Source of the DNA: JAMIFN01 sp035906235
Lineage (GTDB): Bacteria; Pseudomonadota; Gammaproteobacteria; Burkholderiales; Burkholderiaceae_C
DNA length: 30,529 bases
Direction: 5' to 3'
Assembly (NCBI GenBank): GCA_035906235.1
Contig: JAMIFN010000080.1
Coordinates: forward strand, 1-30,529
Part shown: positions 14,952 through 22,115 of the stretch, piece by piece
Layout: each line of letters starts with the position of its first letter
Numbering within the stretch: the stretch's first letter is position 1
Notes under the pieces: model-generated
Told to the model about the DNA's origin: nothing
Seen by the model: only the letters and a program-made list of their open reading frames with translations
Database searches by the model: none
Position numbers and translations under genes: made by a program

Positions 14952-15725
14952 TTACTGCTCGGCGAAAGCGCGTTCGATGACGAACTCGCCTGGCGTGGTG
15001 GTGGAGCCTTCTTTGAAGTTGCGCGCTTCCAACATATGCTTCAAATCGCGCAGCATGCCGGGTGAGCCGCAAATCATCACGCGGTCTTCGGCTGGGTTGA
15101 TGCTGGGCACACCCAAATCGGTGAAGAGTTTGCCGTTTTCCATCAGGTCGGTCACGCGGCCTTGGTATTCAAACTCTTCGCGCGTGACGGTGGGGTAGTA
15201 CTTGAACTGCTTGCTGATCATCTCGCCCAAAAACTCATGCTGGGGCAGTTCGTGGCGCAGGTAATCGCGGTAAGCCAGCTCATCGACCTGGCGCACGCCG
15301 TGCACCAAAATGACTTCTTCAAATTTGTTGTAGGTGTCGGGGTCGCGCAGTACCGAGAGGAAGGGCGCCAAACCCGTGCCCGTGGACAGCATATACAGGC
15401 GTTTGGCGGGCAGCAAATAATCGATCAAGAGCGTGCCCGTGGGCTTTTTGCCGACGATGATTTTGTCGCCCACTTTGATGTGTTGCAGGCGGCTGGTCAG
15501 CGGGCCTTCTTCGACCTTGATGCTCAAAAACTCGAGGTGCTCTTCGTAATTGGGGCTGGCAATGGAGTAGGCGCGCAGCAGCGGTTTGCCTTCGACTTCG
15601 AGGCCGATCATGGTGAAGTGGCCGTTAGAAAAACGCAAGCTGGTGTCGCGCGTGGTGGTGAAGCTGAACAGGCGATCCGTCCAGTGGTGCACGGTCAAAA
15701 CGGTTTCTTCGTGAAATTTGCTCAT
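14952..15725 (-). CDS. fpr: ferredoxin--NADP+ reductase (Fpr type)
   Basis: Cytoplasmic FAD enzyme of 257 residues that moves electrons between NADPH and ferredoxin or flavodoxin; the bacterial Fpr serves oxidative-stress defence and iron-sulphur and radical enzymes. The FAD-binding RAYS is at 51-54, with SPNYEEHLEFLSIKV after it. The NADP part has LSTGTGLAPFLSVLRD and RVMICGSPGML, and the protein ends in the short tail VIERAFAEQ typical of subclass I Fpr. It lies upstream of the 46-residue gene in the same direction. The start at 15723-15725 gives the usual N-terminus MSKFHEETVLTVHHWTDRLF. Confidence 0.93.
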   Translation of the reverse strand: MSKFHEETVLTVHHWTDRLFSFTTTRDTSLRFSNGHFTMIGLEVEGKPLLRAYSIASPNYEEHLEFLSIKVEEGPLTSRLQHIKVGDKIIVGKKPTGTLLIDYLLPAKRLYMLSTGTGLAPFLSVLRDPDTYNKFEEVILVHGVRQVDELAYRDYLRHELPQHEFLGEMISKQFKYYPTVTREEFEYQGRVTDLMENGKLFTDLGVPSINPAEDRVMICGSPGMLRDLKHMLEARNFKEGSTTTPGEFVIERAFAEQ

Positions 15726-16105
15726 GATCGCAAAGGCTGCCTAGCAGCTGAAAAAAGAAAATCAAACGGGCTTTCTGAAAGGGGCTTAAACGCCCTAGGG
15801 AAAACCAGCGGCAATGCGCATTTTAACCACTGCGCAGCGCCTCCTTGGATGCTGGCTTTTGCCCAGGCCTGGGGGTCGCCGTTATGCGGGGCTTCGCACC
15901 CTGTTTTTAAGCATGAAAAGGGAGAAATACCGCAAAAAACCTGCCTGAGTAGCTCCTATTTTTGAAGTGGTAAAAAATGCCTGTCGAGCAAGGGAATCTA
16001 CAATCGTGGTTTTTTGCGCCTGCGCAGCTGCACCCGCACCGCGCCTTGCTGCCCCGCCTTTAGCCCCACCGTTAGCCCCGCCCTCGCGCCTCTACTTGAA
16101 TTTCC
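15726..16105. other. fpr-prfC divergent intergenic region
   Basis: It holds dispersed repeat copy 3 (15926-15970) and a TACAAT -10 hexamer at 15999-16004 that could serve prfC, without a convincing -35. Bases 16020-16095 are C-rich with the imperfect tandem TTAGCCCCACCG / TTAGCCCCGCCC. No gene is evident. Confidence 0.45.
15926..15970 (-). repeat. dispersed intergenic repeat, copy 3
   Basis: Core (minus strand) AGCTACTCAGGCAGGTTTT at 15936-15954, preceded by CAAAAATAGG and followed by TTGCGGTATTT. One base differs from copies 2 and 4 in the core. Confidence 0.7.
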
Positions 16106-17737
16106 ATGTCTTTTACCGACCAAACGCGCCGCCGCCGCACTTTTGCCATCATCTCCCACCCCGACGCGGGTAAAACCACGCTGACCGAAAAATTGCTGCT
16201 GTTTTCTGGCGCCATCCACATTGCCGGCAGCGTGAAAGCGCGCAAAGCCACGCGCCACGCCACCAGCGATTGGATGGAAATTGAAAAACAACGCGGCATC
16301 TCGGTGGCCTCTAGCGTGATGCAAATGGTGTACCGCGATTGCGTCATCAATTTGCTCGATACCCCCGGACACAAAGACTTCTCAGAAGACACCTACCGCG
16401 TGCTGACGGCGGTGGACAGCGCCCTGATGGTGATCGACGCCGCCAATGGGGTCGAGCCACAAACGCGCCGTTTGATCGAGGTTTGCCGCCAGCGCAACAC
16501 CCCCATCATGACTTTCATCAACAAGCTCGACCGCGAAGGGCGCGACCCGCTGGAGCTGCTCGATGAAGTCGAGCAAGCCCTGGGCATGCCCTGCACACCC
16601 ATGACTTGGCCTGTGGGCCAGGGCAAATTGTTTGGCGGCATCATGGATTTGCGCGCCCAGCATATGCGCGTGTTCAAAGCCGGTGAAGAAAAGCACGACA
16701 GCGAAGCCGATGAGCTGATTGCCTTGCGCGATGAAGCCGCACTGGGCGCCCGTTTTGGACGGGAATACAGCAGCGCCAAAGACAGCATGGAACTGGCCAG
16801 TGGCGCAGCCGAGCCGTTTAGCCAAGAGCTGTTTTTTGCCGCCAAGCAAACGCCGGTGTTTTTTGGCTCAGGCGTGAACAATTTTGGCGTGCAAGAGGTG
16901 CTGGATGCGCTGGTGGATTTGGCGCCTGCGCCGTCGCAGCGCTATTCCACCAACGCCGATGGCAGCCAGTGCCCGGTGCAGCCCGATGACGCCGGCTTTA
17001 GCGGCGTGGTGTTCAAGGTACAAGCCAATATGGACGCCAATCACCGCGACCGCATCGCCTTTGTGCGCGTGGCCTCGGGAAAATTTACGCCAGGCATGAA
17101 GCTGCGTGTGCAGCGCAGCGGCAAAGAGCTGCGCCCCACCAGCGTCGTCACCTTTATGAGCCAGCGCCGCGAAGCGGTGGAAGAAGCCTATGCCGGCGAC
17201 ATCATCGGCTTTACCACCCACGGCGGCGTGCAGCTGGGCGACACCATCACCCAAGGCCTGCCCGAGCAAAAAGACATTCAGTACACCGGCTTGCCGTTTT
17301 TTGCGCCTGAGCTGTTTCAAACCGTGGAGCTGGCCGATCCGCTCAAATCCAAGCAATTGCAGCAGGGTTTGCAGCAATTGGGCGAAGAAGGTGCAATTCA
17401 AGTCTTCAAACCCGCAGCCGGTGGCAATATGCTGCTGGGTGCCATTGGGCAATTGCAGTTTGAAGTGGTGCAGCACCGCCTGCAGGCCGAATACGGCGTG
17501 AAATGCCGTTTAAGTGGCAGCAGCTTTGTGGGCGCGCGCTGGGTGAGTGCCGAAAAGCCGCAAGACCTGCGCAAATTCATGGACAAAAACGCCGCCAAAC
17601 TCGCTTATGACGGCGTCGAGGCGCTGGCGTATTTGCTGACCTCGCCCTATGACCTGCGCCTAACGCAAGAGCGCCATCCTGAAATCACCTTTCACGCCCT
17701 GCGCGAGCACGCGGGGCTGGAGTTGCAGAAGTCTTGA
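16106..17737 (+). CDS. prfC: peptide chain release factor 3
   Basis: Translational GTPase of 543 residues that removes RF1/RF2 from the ribosome after peptide release. The G1 motif SHPDAGKTT is at 17-25, G3 DTPGH at 86-90 and G4 NKLD at 140-143. RGISVASSVMQM is the switch I block typical of RF3 (rather than RGITI of EF-G). Domains II and III follow, with FVRVASGKFTPGMKLRVQR and the C-terminal FEVVQHRLQAEYGVK. The ATG at 16106 gives the expected N-terminus (MSFTDQTRRRRTFAIISHPDAGK with a short polar lead). No clear Shine-Dalgarno sequence precedes it. It stands alone and converges with the DUF4197 gene. Confidence 0.96.
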   Translation: MSFTDQTRRRRTFAIISHPDAGKTTLTEKLLLFSGAIHIAGSVKARKATRHATSDWMEIEKQRGISVASSVMQMVYRDCVINLLDTPGHKDFSEDTYRVLTAVDSALMVIDAANGVEPQTRRLIEVCRQRNTPIMTFINKLDREGRDPLELLDEVEQALGMPCTPMTWPVGQGKLFGGIMDLRAQHMRVFKAGEEKHDSEADELIALRDEAALGARFGREYSSAKDSMELASGAAEPFSQELFFAAKQTPVFFGSGVNNFGVQEVLDALVDLAPAPSQRYSTNADGSQCPVQPDDAGFSGVVFKVQANMDANHRDRIAFVRVASGKFTPGMKLRVQRSGKELRPTSVVTFMSQRREAVEEAYAGDIIGFTTHGGVQLGDTITQGLPEQKDIQYTGLPFFAPELFQTVELADPLKSKQLQQGLQQLGEEGAIQVFKPAAGGNMLLGAIGQLQFEVVQHRLQAEYGVKCRLSGSSFVGARWVSAEKPQDLRKFMDKNAAKLAYDGVEALAYLLTSPYDLRLTQERHPEITFHALREHAGLELQKS

Positions 17738-17819
17738 CTTTGGCTATCATCCGCTGCCCTCACTCTGTTGGGCAAGGTGGTGTGATGGGAATGTCGCCTG
17801 AGCATCGAATATGCATCAT

Positions 17820-18557
17820 TTAAGCCGATTGCCCCAGTATCTTGCGCAGCAGGGCATCACCTGCCTTACTAGGGTCGGCGCGTAGCGCAGACTCTTGCTG
17901 GGCAATCACGGTAAACAGGCCGTCTAGGGTTTTTCCCGTCACAAAACCCGCCATATTGCTGTCTTCCTTTTTCACCAAGCCCAAGCCTGCGGCTTTGCCC
18001 GCGAGGGCATCGTATTTGGCGCTGAGCTGGGCTTTATTGGTGACCCGCGTCACGGTGGGCAGAAATTTTTCCGCCAAAGGCGCGCGGGTTTTGCTGGCAA
18101 AAAAGTCGGTGACTGAGGTGTTGCCGCCGGTCAAGATGTTTTTGGCATCGCGCACGGTCATGGTTTTGACGGCATTGACCAGCAGCGGCTTGGCAAAAGG
18201 CACGGCTTGTTCGGCCGCGCGGTTCATGGCGGTGATCAGCTCGTCGATTTTGCGCCCCTGCCCCAAGCGGCTGAGTAGCTTAGAGGCTTGATCCAGATTG
18301 CCGGGCAAGCCGATGCGGACTTTGTCATTGCCCAAAAAACCATCAGGCTTGCCTAATTGCAGCACGGCGGCGGTGGCGCTTTTCTCCAGCAGGGTTTTGA
18401 TACTGCTGCCCGCCTGTGCGTCGGTGATGTCAGAGAGCGAAAACGCAAAGACCTTAGCGTGCGCCACCAACAGCGCCAAGGTCGATAATTGCAGCACTTG
18501 GCGGCGGCCAGTATCGGCTGCTATGCCCGCCATTTGTCCTGTTGTGCTCTGTGTCAT
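17820..18557 (-). CDS. DUF4197 domain protein, probably exported
   Basis: Protein of 245 residues with the DUF4197 pattern: SIKTLLEKSATAAVLQLGKPDGFL, NDKVRIGLPGNL, MNRAAEQAVPFAKPLLVNAVKTM, ILTGGNTSVTDFF and LDGLFTVIAQQE. The function of the family is not known. The N-terminus has GRRQVLQ before a hydrophobic stretch (LSTLALLVAHAKVFAFSL), which resembles a twin-arginine signal, so export to the periplasm is likely. The ATG has AGGAG six bases upstream (complement of 18564-18568). Its start codon lies only 21 bases from that of the divergent TlpA-like gene, so promoters for each must overlap the other gene. Confidence 0.85.
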   Translation of the reverse strand: MTQSTTGQMAGIAADTGRRQVLQLSTLALLVAHAKVFAFSLSDITDAQAGSSIKTLLEKSATAAVLQLGKPDGFLGNDKVRIGLPGNLDQASKLLSRLGQGRKIDELITAMNRAAEQAVPFAKPLLVNAVKTMTVRDAKNILTGGNTSVTDFFASKTRAPLAEKFLPTVTRVTNKAQLSAKYDALAGKAAGLGLVKKEDSNMAGFVTGKTLDGLFTVIAQQESALRADPSKAGDALLRKILGQSA

Positions 18558-18578
18558 GGCTATCTCCTGCTGAAAAAT

Positions 18579-19082
18579 ATGAAACCGCGTCGATTCTTGC
18601 TCAAAACCCTAGGCCTGTCTGCAGCCGTTGCGCTGATTTTGCCCCTGCTCGGCGCTTGCAGCAGCGCTGGTGAGGCCGCGCCGCAAAGCCGTTTTGTGGT
18701 GTTAGATGGCAGCAGCAAAAGCACGGCAGACTTTAAAGGTAAAGTTTGGTTGGTGAATTTTTGGGCGACTAGTTGCACCACCTGCGTGGCCGAAATGCCG
18801 GAAATAGTGGGCACTTACAATAAATACAAAGATAAAGGCTATGACACCGTCGCTGTGGCCATGGATTACGACCCGCCCAGCTATGTCGTCAATTTTGTGC
18901 AGCAGCGCCAACTGCCCTTTTGGGTGGCGCTGGACAACACAGGGCAAATTGCCCGCGATTGGGGCGGCATCACGGCCACGCCCACGACTTTTCTCATCGA
19001 CAAAAACGGCCGCATCGTCAAGCGCATCGTGGGTAAACCCGACTTTGCGCAATTGCACGCGCAGATCGAAGCCTTGTTATAA
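18579..19082 (+). CDS. TlpA-like thioredoxin-fold lipoprotein
   Basis: Periplasmic thiol-disulphide reductase family, 167 residues. A lipoprotein signal peptide ends at LLGAC (Cys27). The thioredoxin fold has FWATSCTTCVAEMP with active cysteines 66 and 69, and the cis-proline loop TATPTTFLIDKNGRI. TlpA/ResA-type proteins reduce apocytochrome or cuproprotein thiols; the partner here is unknown. The active site is Cys-Thr-Thr-Cys; many TlpA/ResA proteins have a Pro within the CXXC pair, which this lacks. The ATG at 18579 fits the signal peptide; the frame extends further upstream, but that part overlaps the divergent gene. No strong ribosome-binding site is seen. Confidence 0.9.
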   Translation: MKPRRFLLKTLGLSAAVALILPLLGACSSAGEAAPQSRFVVLDGSSKSTADFKGKVWLVNFWATSCTTCVAEMPEIVGTYNKYKDKGYDTVAVAMDYDPPSYVVNFVQQRQLPFWVALDNTGQIARDWGGITATPTTFLIDKNGRIVKRIVGKPDFAQLHAQIEALL

Positions 19083-19250
19083 AAATACGCGCGCATACGG
19101 CCTTTTCGCCATAGTTTTTACAAGCGTGTTGCACGCATGCTGCAAACCTATGCAAGGCGGCAAATACTCGGCTGAGGAAGAAGCTCCCCCCGCACAGCGC
19201 CCCTAAAATCTAGCCCCAAGACCTACACCCTCATTTTTGGAGACACTCGC

Positions 19251-20399
19251 ATGAAAAAGACCCTCATCGCCATGGCAGCCCTGGCTGCCGCCAGCGCATT
19301 TGCCCAATCGTCGGCCACTTTGTATGGCTCGGTAGATGCTTATTTTGGTCAAACATCGACGACGGCGCCCACACCTGGTGCTACGGTACTCAATAAAAGC
19401 AGTGTTACCCCTTTTGTCAAAAACAAACAAACTGTCGTGAACTCTGGTGGTCTGGGGGCAAGCCGCTTGGGTATTAGCGTCAAAGAAGATTTGGGCAATG
19501 ACATGAGCGCGTTTGTCACGATCGAAAACGAATTGCAAACTGACGCTGGCACCACAGGTGCAGCTGCACGCACATCCGTCGTGGGTTTGGGAACTTCTTT
19601 CGGTAAATTGTCGATCGGCCGTCAGGCGACCCCGCTGAAAGATTCCTCCGTGCGCTTGGCTGATGCACAAGCTGACAGCGCCTTCTCCGCCTTTAACCGT
19701 GCCGCAGCCGTCAGCATTACGACTGATCGCAGCCCCTTTGTCCAGCGCATTAACAACAGCGTGCGTTATGACACCCCCGATATGAATGGTTTCCGTGGCG
19801 CTGTCGCTATAGGGATCGCCCAGGTTAACGAAGCAGCTCCCGGCAAAGATAAGATATTCAGCATGAGCTTGGGCTATGTGGTTCCGGGCAGCTGGGCGAT
19901 CGGTTTCTCGCATCAAAGCGAGCGTAATGGTCAAAACACGAATGCCGTACCACCATTCCCCGGCGCTAATGGCGTGACAGCAGGCAGCAATAAGGTCACC
20001 ATCAACTATTTGAGCGGTGCTGTAGGTACGCCTGTTGGCAAAATCACCTTGGGCTTTGGCGGTGGTAAGGTTTCTGGCGTAACGGGCAGCGACAAGGGTT
20101 GGAACATTGGTTGGTCAGCACCTGTCGGTGCATGGACCTTCATTGCTCAGTACGCCTCTTTCAAAGCTGACGGCCAGTTAGGCAACCTCTACAACACGGT
20201 CAATACTTACCGTGTCACACCGGCTAATCCAGCTTGGCGCAGCGGTGGTGCTCGTCGCAGTTCTTTTGGTGTGGAAGCGCATTACGCTTTGAGCAAGCGC
20301 ACTACGCTATACACAGGCTATAACCGCACTAAAAACCTTGCCGGCATCCAAGATGCAAAAAGCGATGTTCTTGGCCTTGGCATGCGCCACGATTTCTAA
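19251..20399 (+). CDS. Gram-negative porin (OmpC/Omp32-like)
   Basis: Outer-membrane trimeric porin of 382 residues for passive entry of small solutes. A signal peptide (MKKTLIAMAALAAASAFA, cleavage before QSS) is followed by SATLYGSVDAYFG, the first beta strand typical of Burkholderiales porins. Then come SRLGISVKEDLGNDMSAFVTIEN, a constriction-loop region, repeated alternating strands, and the C-terminal strand VLGLGMRHDF, ending in Phe for BAM recognition. The ATG at 19251 has a GGAGA site upstream. It is closed by a strong terminator at 20431. Members of this family differ in anion or cation preference; that cannot be told from reading. Confidence 0.93.
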   Translation: MKKTLIAMAALAAASAFAQSSATLYGSVDAYFGQTSTTAPTPGATVLNKSSVTPFVKNKQTVVNSGGLGASRLGISVKEDLGNDMSAFVTIENELQTDAGTTGAAARTSVVGLGTSFGKLSIGRQATPLKDSSVRLADAQADSAFSAFNRAAAVSITTDRSPFVQRINNSVRYDTPDMNGFRGAVAIGIAQVNEAAPGKDKIFSMSLGYVVPGSWAIGFSHQSERNGQNTNAVPPFPGANGVTAGSNKVTINYLSGAVGTPVGKITLGFGGGKVSGVTGSDKGWNIGWSAPVGAWTFIAQYASFKADGQLGNLYNTVNTYRVTPANPAWRSGGARRSSFGVEAHYALSKRTTLYTGYNRTKNLAGIQDAKSDVLGLGMRHDF

Positions 20400-20430
20400 T
20401 TGCTGAGGCTAGCGCCTTGACAAGTTTCAC

Positions 20431-20451
20431 ACCGCCTTCGGGCGGTTTTTT
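20431..20451 (+). terminator. porin terminator
   Basis: ACCGCC-TTCG-GGCGGT stem with a UUCG tetraloop, followed by a run of T, 31 bases behind the porin stop. Confidence 0.92.
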
Positions 20452-20469
20452 CATGGTGTTTTGGGGCTT

Positions 20470-20515
20470 TTAGGCCGCCAAACCTGCCTGAGCAGCTCAC
20501 TTTTTTTGATGGATT
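20470..20515 (-). repeat. dispersed intergenic repeat, copy 4
   Basis: Core (minus strand) AGCTGCTCAGGCAGGTTT at 20480-20497, preceded by ATCAAAAAAAGTG and followed by GGCGGCCTAAAAGCC. It abuts the first dRS3-like palindrome. Confidence 0.7.
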
Positions 20516-20546
20516 CCGTCATGCCAGCGAAAGCTGGCATCTACCC
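20511..20546 (+). repeat. dRS3-like palindrome, variant A
   Basis: CGTC then hairpin ATGCCAGC-GAAA-GCTGGCAT (20521-20540). Same layout and GAAA loop as the rfbB copy read on the minus strand, but the stem is changed on both sides so that pairing is kept. Confidence 0.75.
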
Positions 20547-20590
20547 CGCTGATGCCTCGGTTTTGCAGGTTTAGCTTGGGTGTTCGGCGA

Positions 20591-20620
20591 ATGGATTCCA
20601 GCTCAAGGCTGGAATGACGA
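20591..20620 (-). repeat. dRS3-like palindrome, variant B
   Basis: Hairpin ATTCCAGC-TCAAG-GCTGGAAT (20595-20615), flanked by ATGG and GACGAG as in the rfbB copy. Confidence 0.75.
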
Positions 20621-20650
20621 GACAGTCAGGTGCTGGCTATGGTTATTCGC

Positions 20651-20700
20651 CATTCCCGTGCAAAGCTTGTCCCTGCGCAGGCAGGGGCGGGAATGACGAG
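20651..20700 (-). repeat. dRS3-like palindrome, long nested variant C
   Basis: Outer stem ATTCCCG / CGGGAAT (20652-20658 and 20688-20694) enclosing an inner hairpin CCCTGC-GCAG-GCAGGG (20671-20686), followed by GACGAG. It looks like the same element with a longer middle. Confidence 0.7.
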
Positions 20701-20728
20701 AAGGATTTGGCATGTACGCGCCTGTCGC

Positions 20729-20758
20729 AAAAAAGCCGCTCAAATGAGCGGCTTTCGC
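20729..20758 (-). terminator. terminator of the acyl-CoA dehydrogenase pair
   Basis: On the minus strand AAAGCCGCTC-ATTT-GAGCGGCTTTTTT, 21 bases behind the stop of the gene ending at 20779. Confidence 0.92.
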
Positions 20759-20778
20759 AAGCGTTAAAAGGCTAGCCC

Positions 20779-22017
20779 TTATTTCGGGATGTCTTTAAAC
20801 GCCAAGTCTTTGTCAAAAGCAGGTTCTGCAGGCAAGCCTAAGACGCGCTCGCCCACATTGTTTTTGACGATTTCGTCGGTGCCGCCCGCGATGCGCATAC
20901 CGGCTGCGCCGTACCACAGGCGCTCGACCCATTCCCACTCTTCGCCCTGTTCTTTAGACGAGAGCACGCCTTTGCTGCCTTCCAAATCCATGGCGAAATA
21001 GCCAAAGCTTTGCAGGGTTTGGGCGATGATGAGTTTGGCTACTTGCAGTTCGGCGCCGGGTTGTTTGCCTTTGCTGATGGCGGTGTAGCCGCGCGCCAGC
21101 ATCAGATCCAGGCCTTTTTCGTTCAGGTACAGATCGACCCATTTCTCGCGCAGGCGGCCGTCTTGCATGGCGGGTTTGCCGAGGAATTCGTTTTCGCTGA
21201 GGAATTTGGCCACGGTTTTCCACAGGTCTTTGGGCATCACGCCACCAATGGACATGCGCTCGCTCATGATGCCGGTCAAGGTGACTTTCCAGCCGCCATC
21301 GACCTCGCCCACGCGCTGCGCATCAGGCACGAAGACATCGTTCAAAAACACTTCGTTGAACTCGGCTTCGCCTGAGGCTTGGCGAATGGGGCGCACTTCT
21401 ACGCCGGGGTCTTTCATGTCGAAGTAGAAAGTGGACAGGCCTTTGAACTTGCTGACATCAGCATTGGTGCGGCACAGCACCAGGCCATAGTCGGCAAATT
21501 GCGCCATGGTGGTCCAGACTTTTTGGCCGTTGATCAGCCAGCCTTCGACACCGTCTTTCGTGTGGCGCTCGGCCTTGGTGCGCACCATGCCCAGGTCTGA
21601 ACCTGCATTGGGCTCAGACAGCAATTGGCACCACAGTTCTTTACCGCTGAGGGCGGCCATGGCGTGTTTGGCACGCACTTCGTTGCTGGCGTGCGCCATC
21701 ACGGAAGGAATCACCATGCCGAGCGAGACATTGAAAAAGCCTGCGGGAATGTTGAAATTGCCTTCTTCTTGGCGATAAATAATCTCTTGCATGGGCGTGC
21801 CGCCACGGCCACCGGCCATTTTGGGCCAGGTGATGGCGCCGTAGCCGCCTTTGAGCTTGGTCATTTGCCAAGTGCGGGCAGCGGCCATGCGCTCGTCCAT
21901 GCTCATGCCACGGCCAAAGGCTTGGTTCGAGCTTTTCTTGCGCGGCGCTACGCCTTCTAGCCAGGTGCGTACCTCTAGGCGGAATGCTGCTTCTTCTGGG
22001 CTGTCGTTGAAATCCAT
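20779..22017 (-). CDS. acyl-CoA dehydrogenase, large/catalytic subunit type
   Basis: FAD enzyme of 412 residues that introduces the alpha-beta double bond in an acyl-CoA. The N-terminal helical domain begins MDFNDSPEEAAFRLEVRTWL; the middle domain has LLSEPNAGSD (132-141) for FAD and substrate, and INGQKVWTTMAQFADY. The C-terminal domain has MRIAGGTDEIVKNNVGERVLGLP, with Glu382 at the usual position near the catalytic or FAD site. It lies 98 bases behind a second, divergent family member in the same direction, and the two probably form one heteromeric enzyme of the kind used for branched, dicarboxylic or steroid-type acyl-CoAs. The substrate is not known; the pimeloyl-CoA and cyclohexane-type dehydrogenases are possible relatives. 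The ATG at 22015-22017 gives a standard N-terminus. Confidence 0.9.
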   Translation of the reverse strand: MDFNDSPEEAAFRLEVRTWLEGVAPRKKSSNQAFGRGMSMDERMAAARTWQMTKLKGGYGAITWPKMAGGRGGTPMQEIIYRQEEGNFNIPAGFFNVSLGMVIPSVMAHASNEVRAKHAMAALSGKELWCQLLSEPNAGSDLGMVRTKAERHTKDGVEGWLINGQKVWTTMAQFADYGLVLCRTNADVSKFKGLSTFYFDMKDPGVEVRPIRQASGEAEFNEVFLNDVFVPDAQRVGEVDGGWKVTLTGIMSERMSIGGVMPKDLWKTVAKFLSENEFLGKPAMQDGRLREKWVDLYLNEKGLDLMLARGYTAISKGKQPGAELQVAKLIIAQTLQSFGYFAMDLEGSKGVLSSKEQGEEWEWVERLWYGAAGMRIAGGTDEIVKNNVGERVLGLPAEPAFDKDLAFKDIPK

Positions 22018-22033
22018 ATCGACTCCGTAATTA

Positions 22034-22082
22034 CTATGTTTTTAATAGCTATTCAGGCAGGTTTTACGGCCTGAATTGCCAA
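22034..22082 (+). repeat. dispersed intergenic repeat, copy 5
   Basis: Core AGCTATTCAGGCAGGTTTT at 22047-22065, preceded by TATGTTTTTAAT and followed by ACGGCCTGAATTGCC. It is the most diverged copy and lies in the gap between the two dehydrogenase genes. Confidence 0.6.
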
Positions 22083-22115
22083 AATGATGCTTAAAAATGG
22101 CTGAACTAAATGCGC

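Larger units (their letters stand above)
20400..20778. other. repeat-rich region between porin and acyl-CoA dehydrogenase
   Basis: A convergent intergenic region made almost wholly of structured elements: the porin terminator, dispersed repeat copy 4, three dRS3-like palindromes and the terminator of the minus-strand dehydrogenase. No gene. Confidence 0.8.

Noticed and set aside
16020..16095. A tandem repeat or CRISPR-like array before prfC
   Set aside because: Only two imperfect 12-base units (TTAGCCCC...) in a C-rich stretch; no spacers or regular period.
19203..19934. A 243-codon minus-strand frame opposite the porin
   Set aside because: Antisense shadow of a gene with a clear signal peptide and C-terminal Phe; no support of its own.
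20511..20700. A CRISPR array or integron attC cluster
   Set aside because: The palindromes differ in stem sequence and spacing, there are no equal spacers, no cas or integrase gene, and the flanks match the rfbB element.
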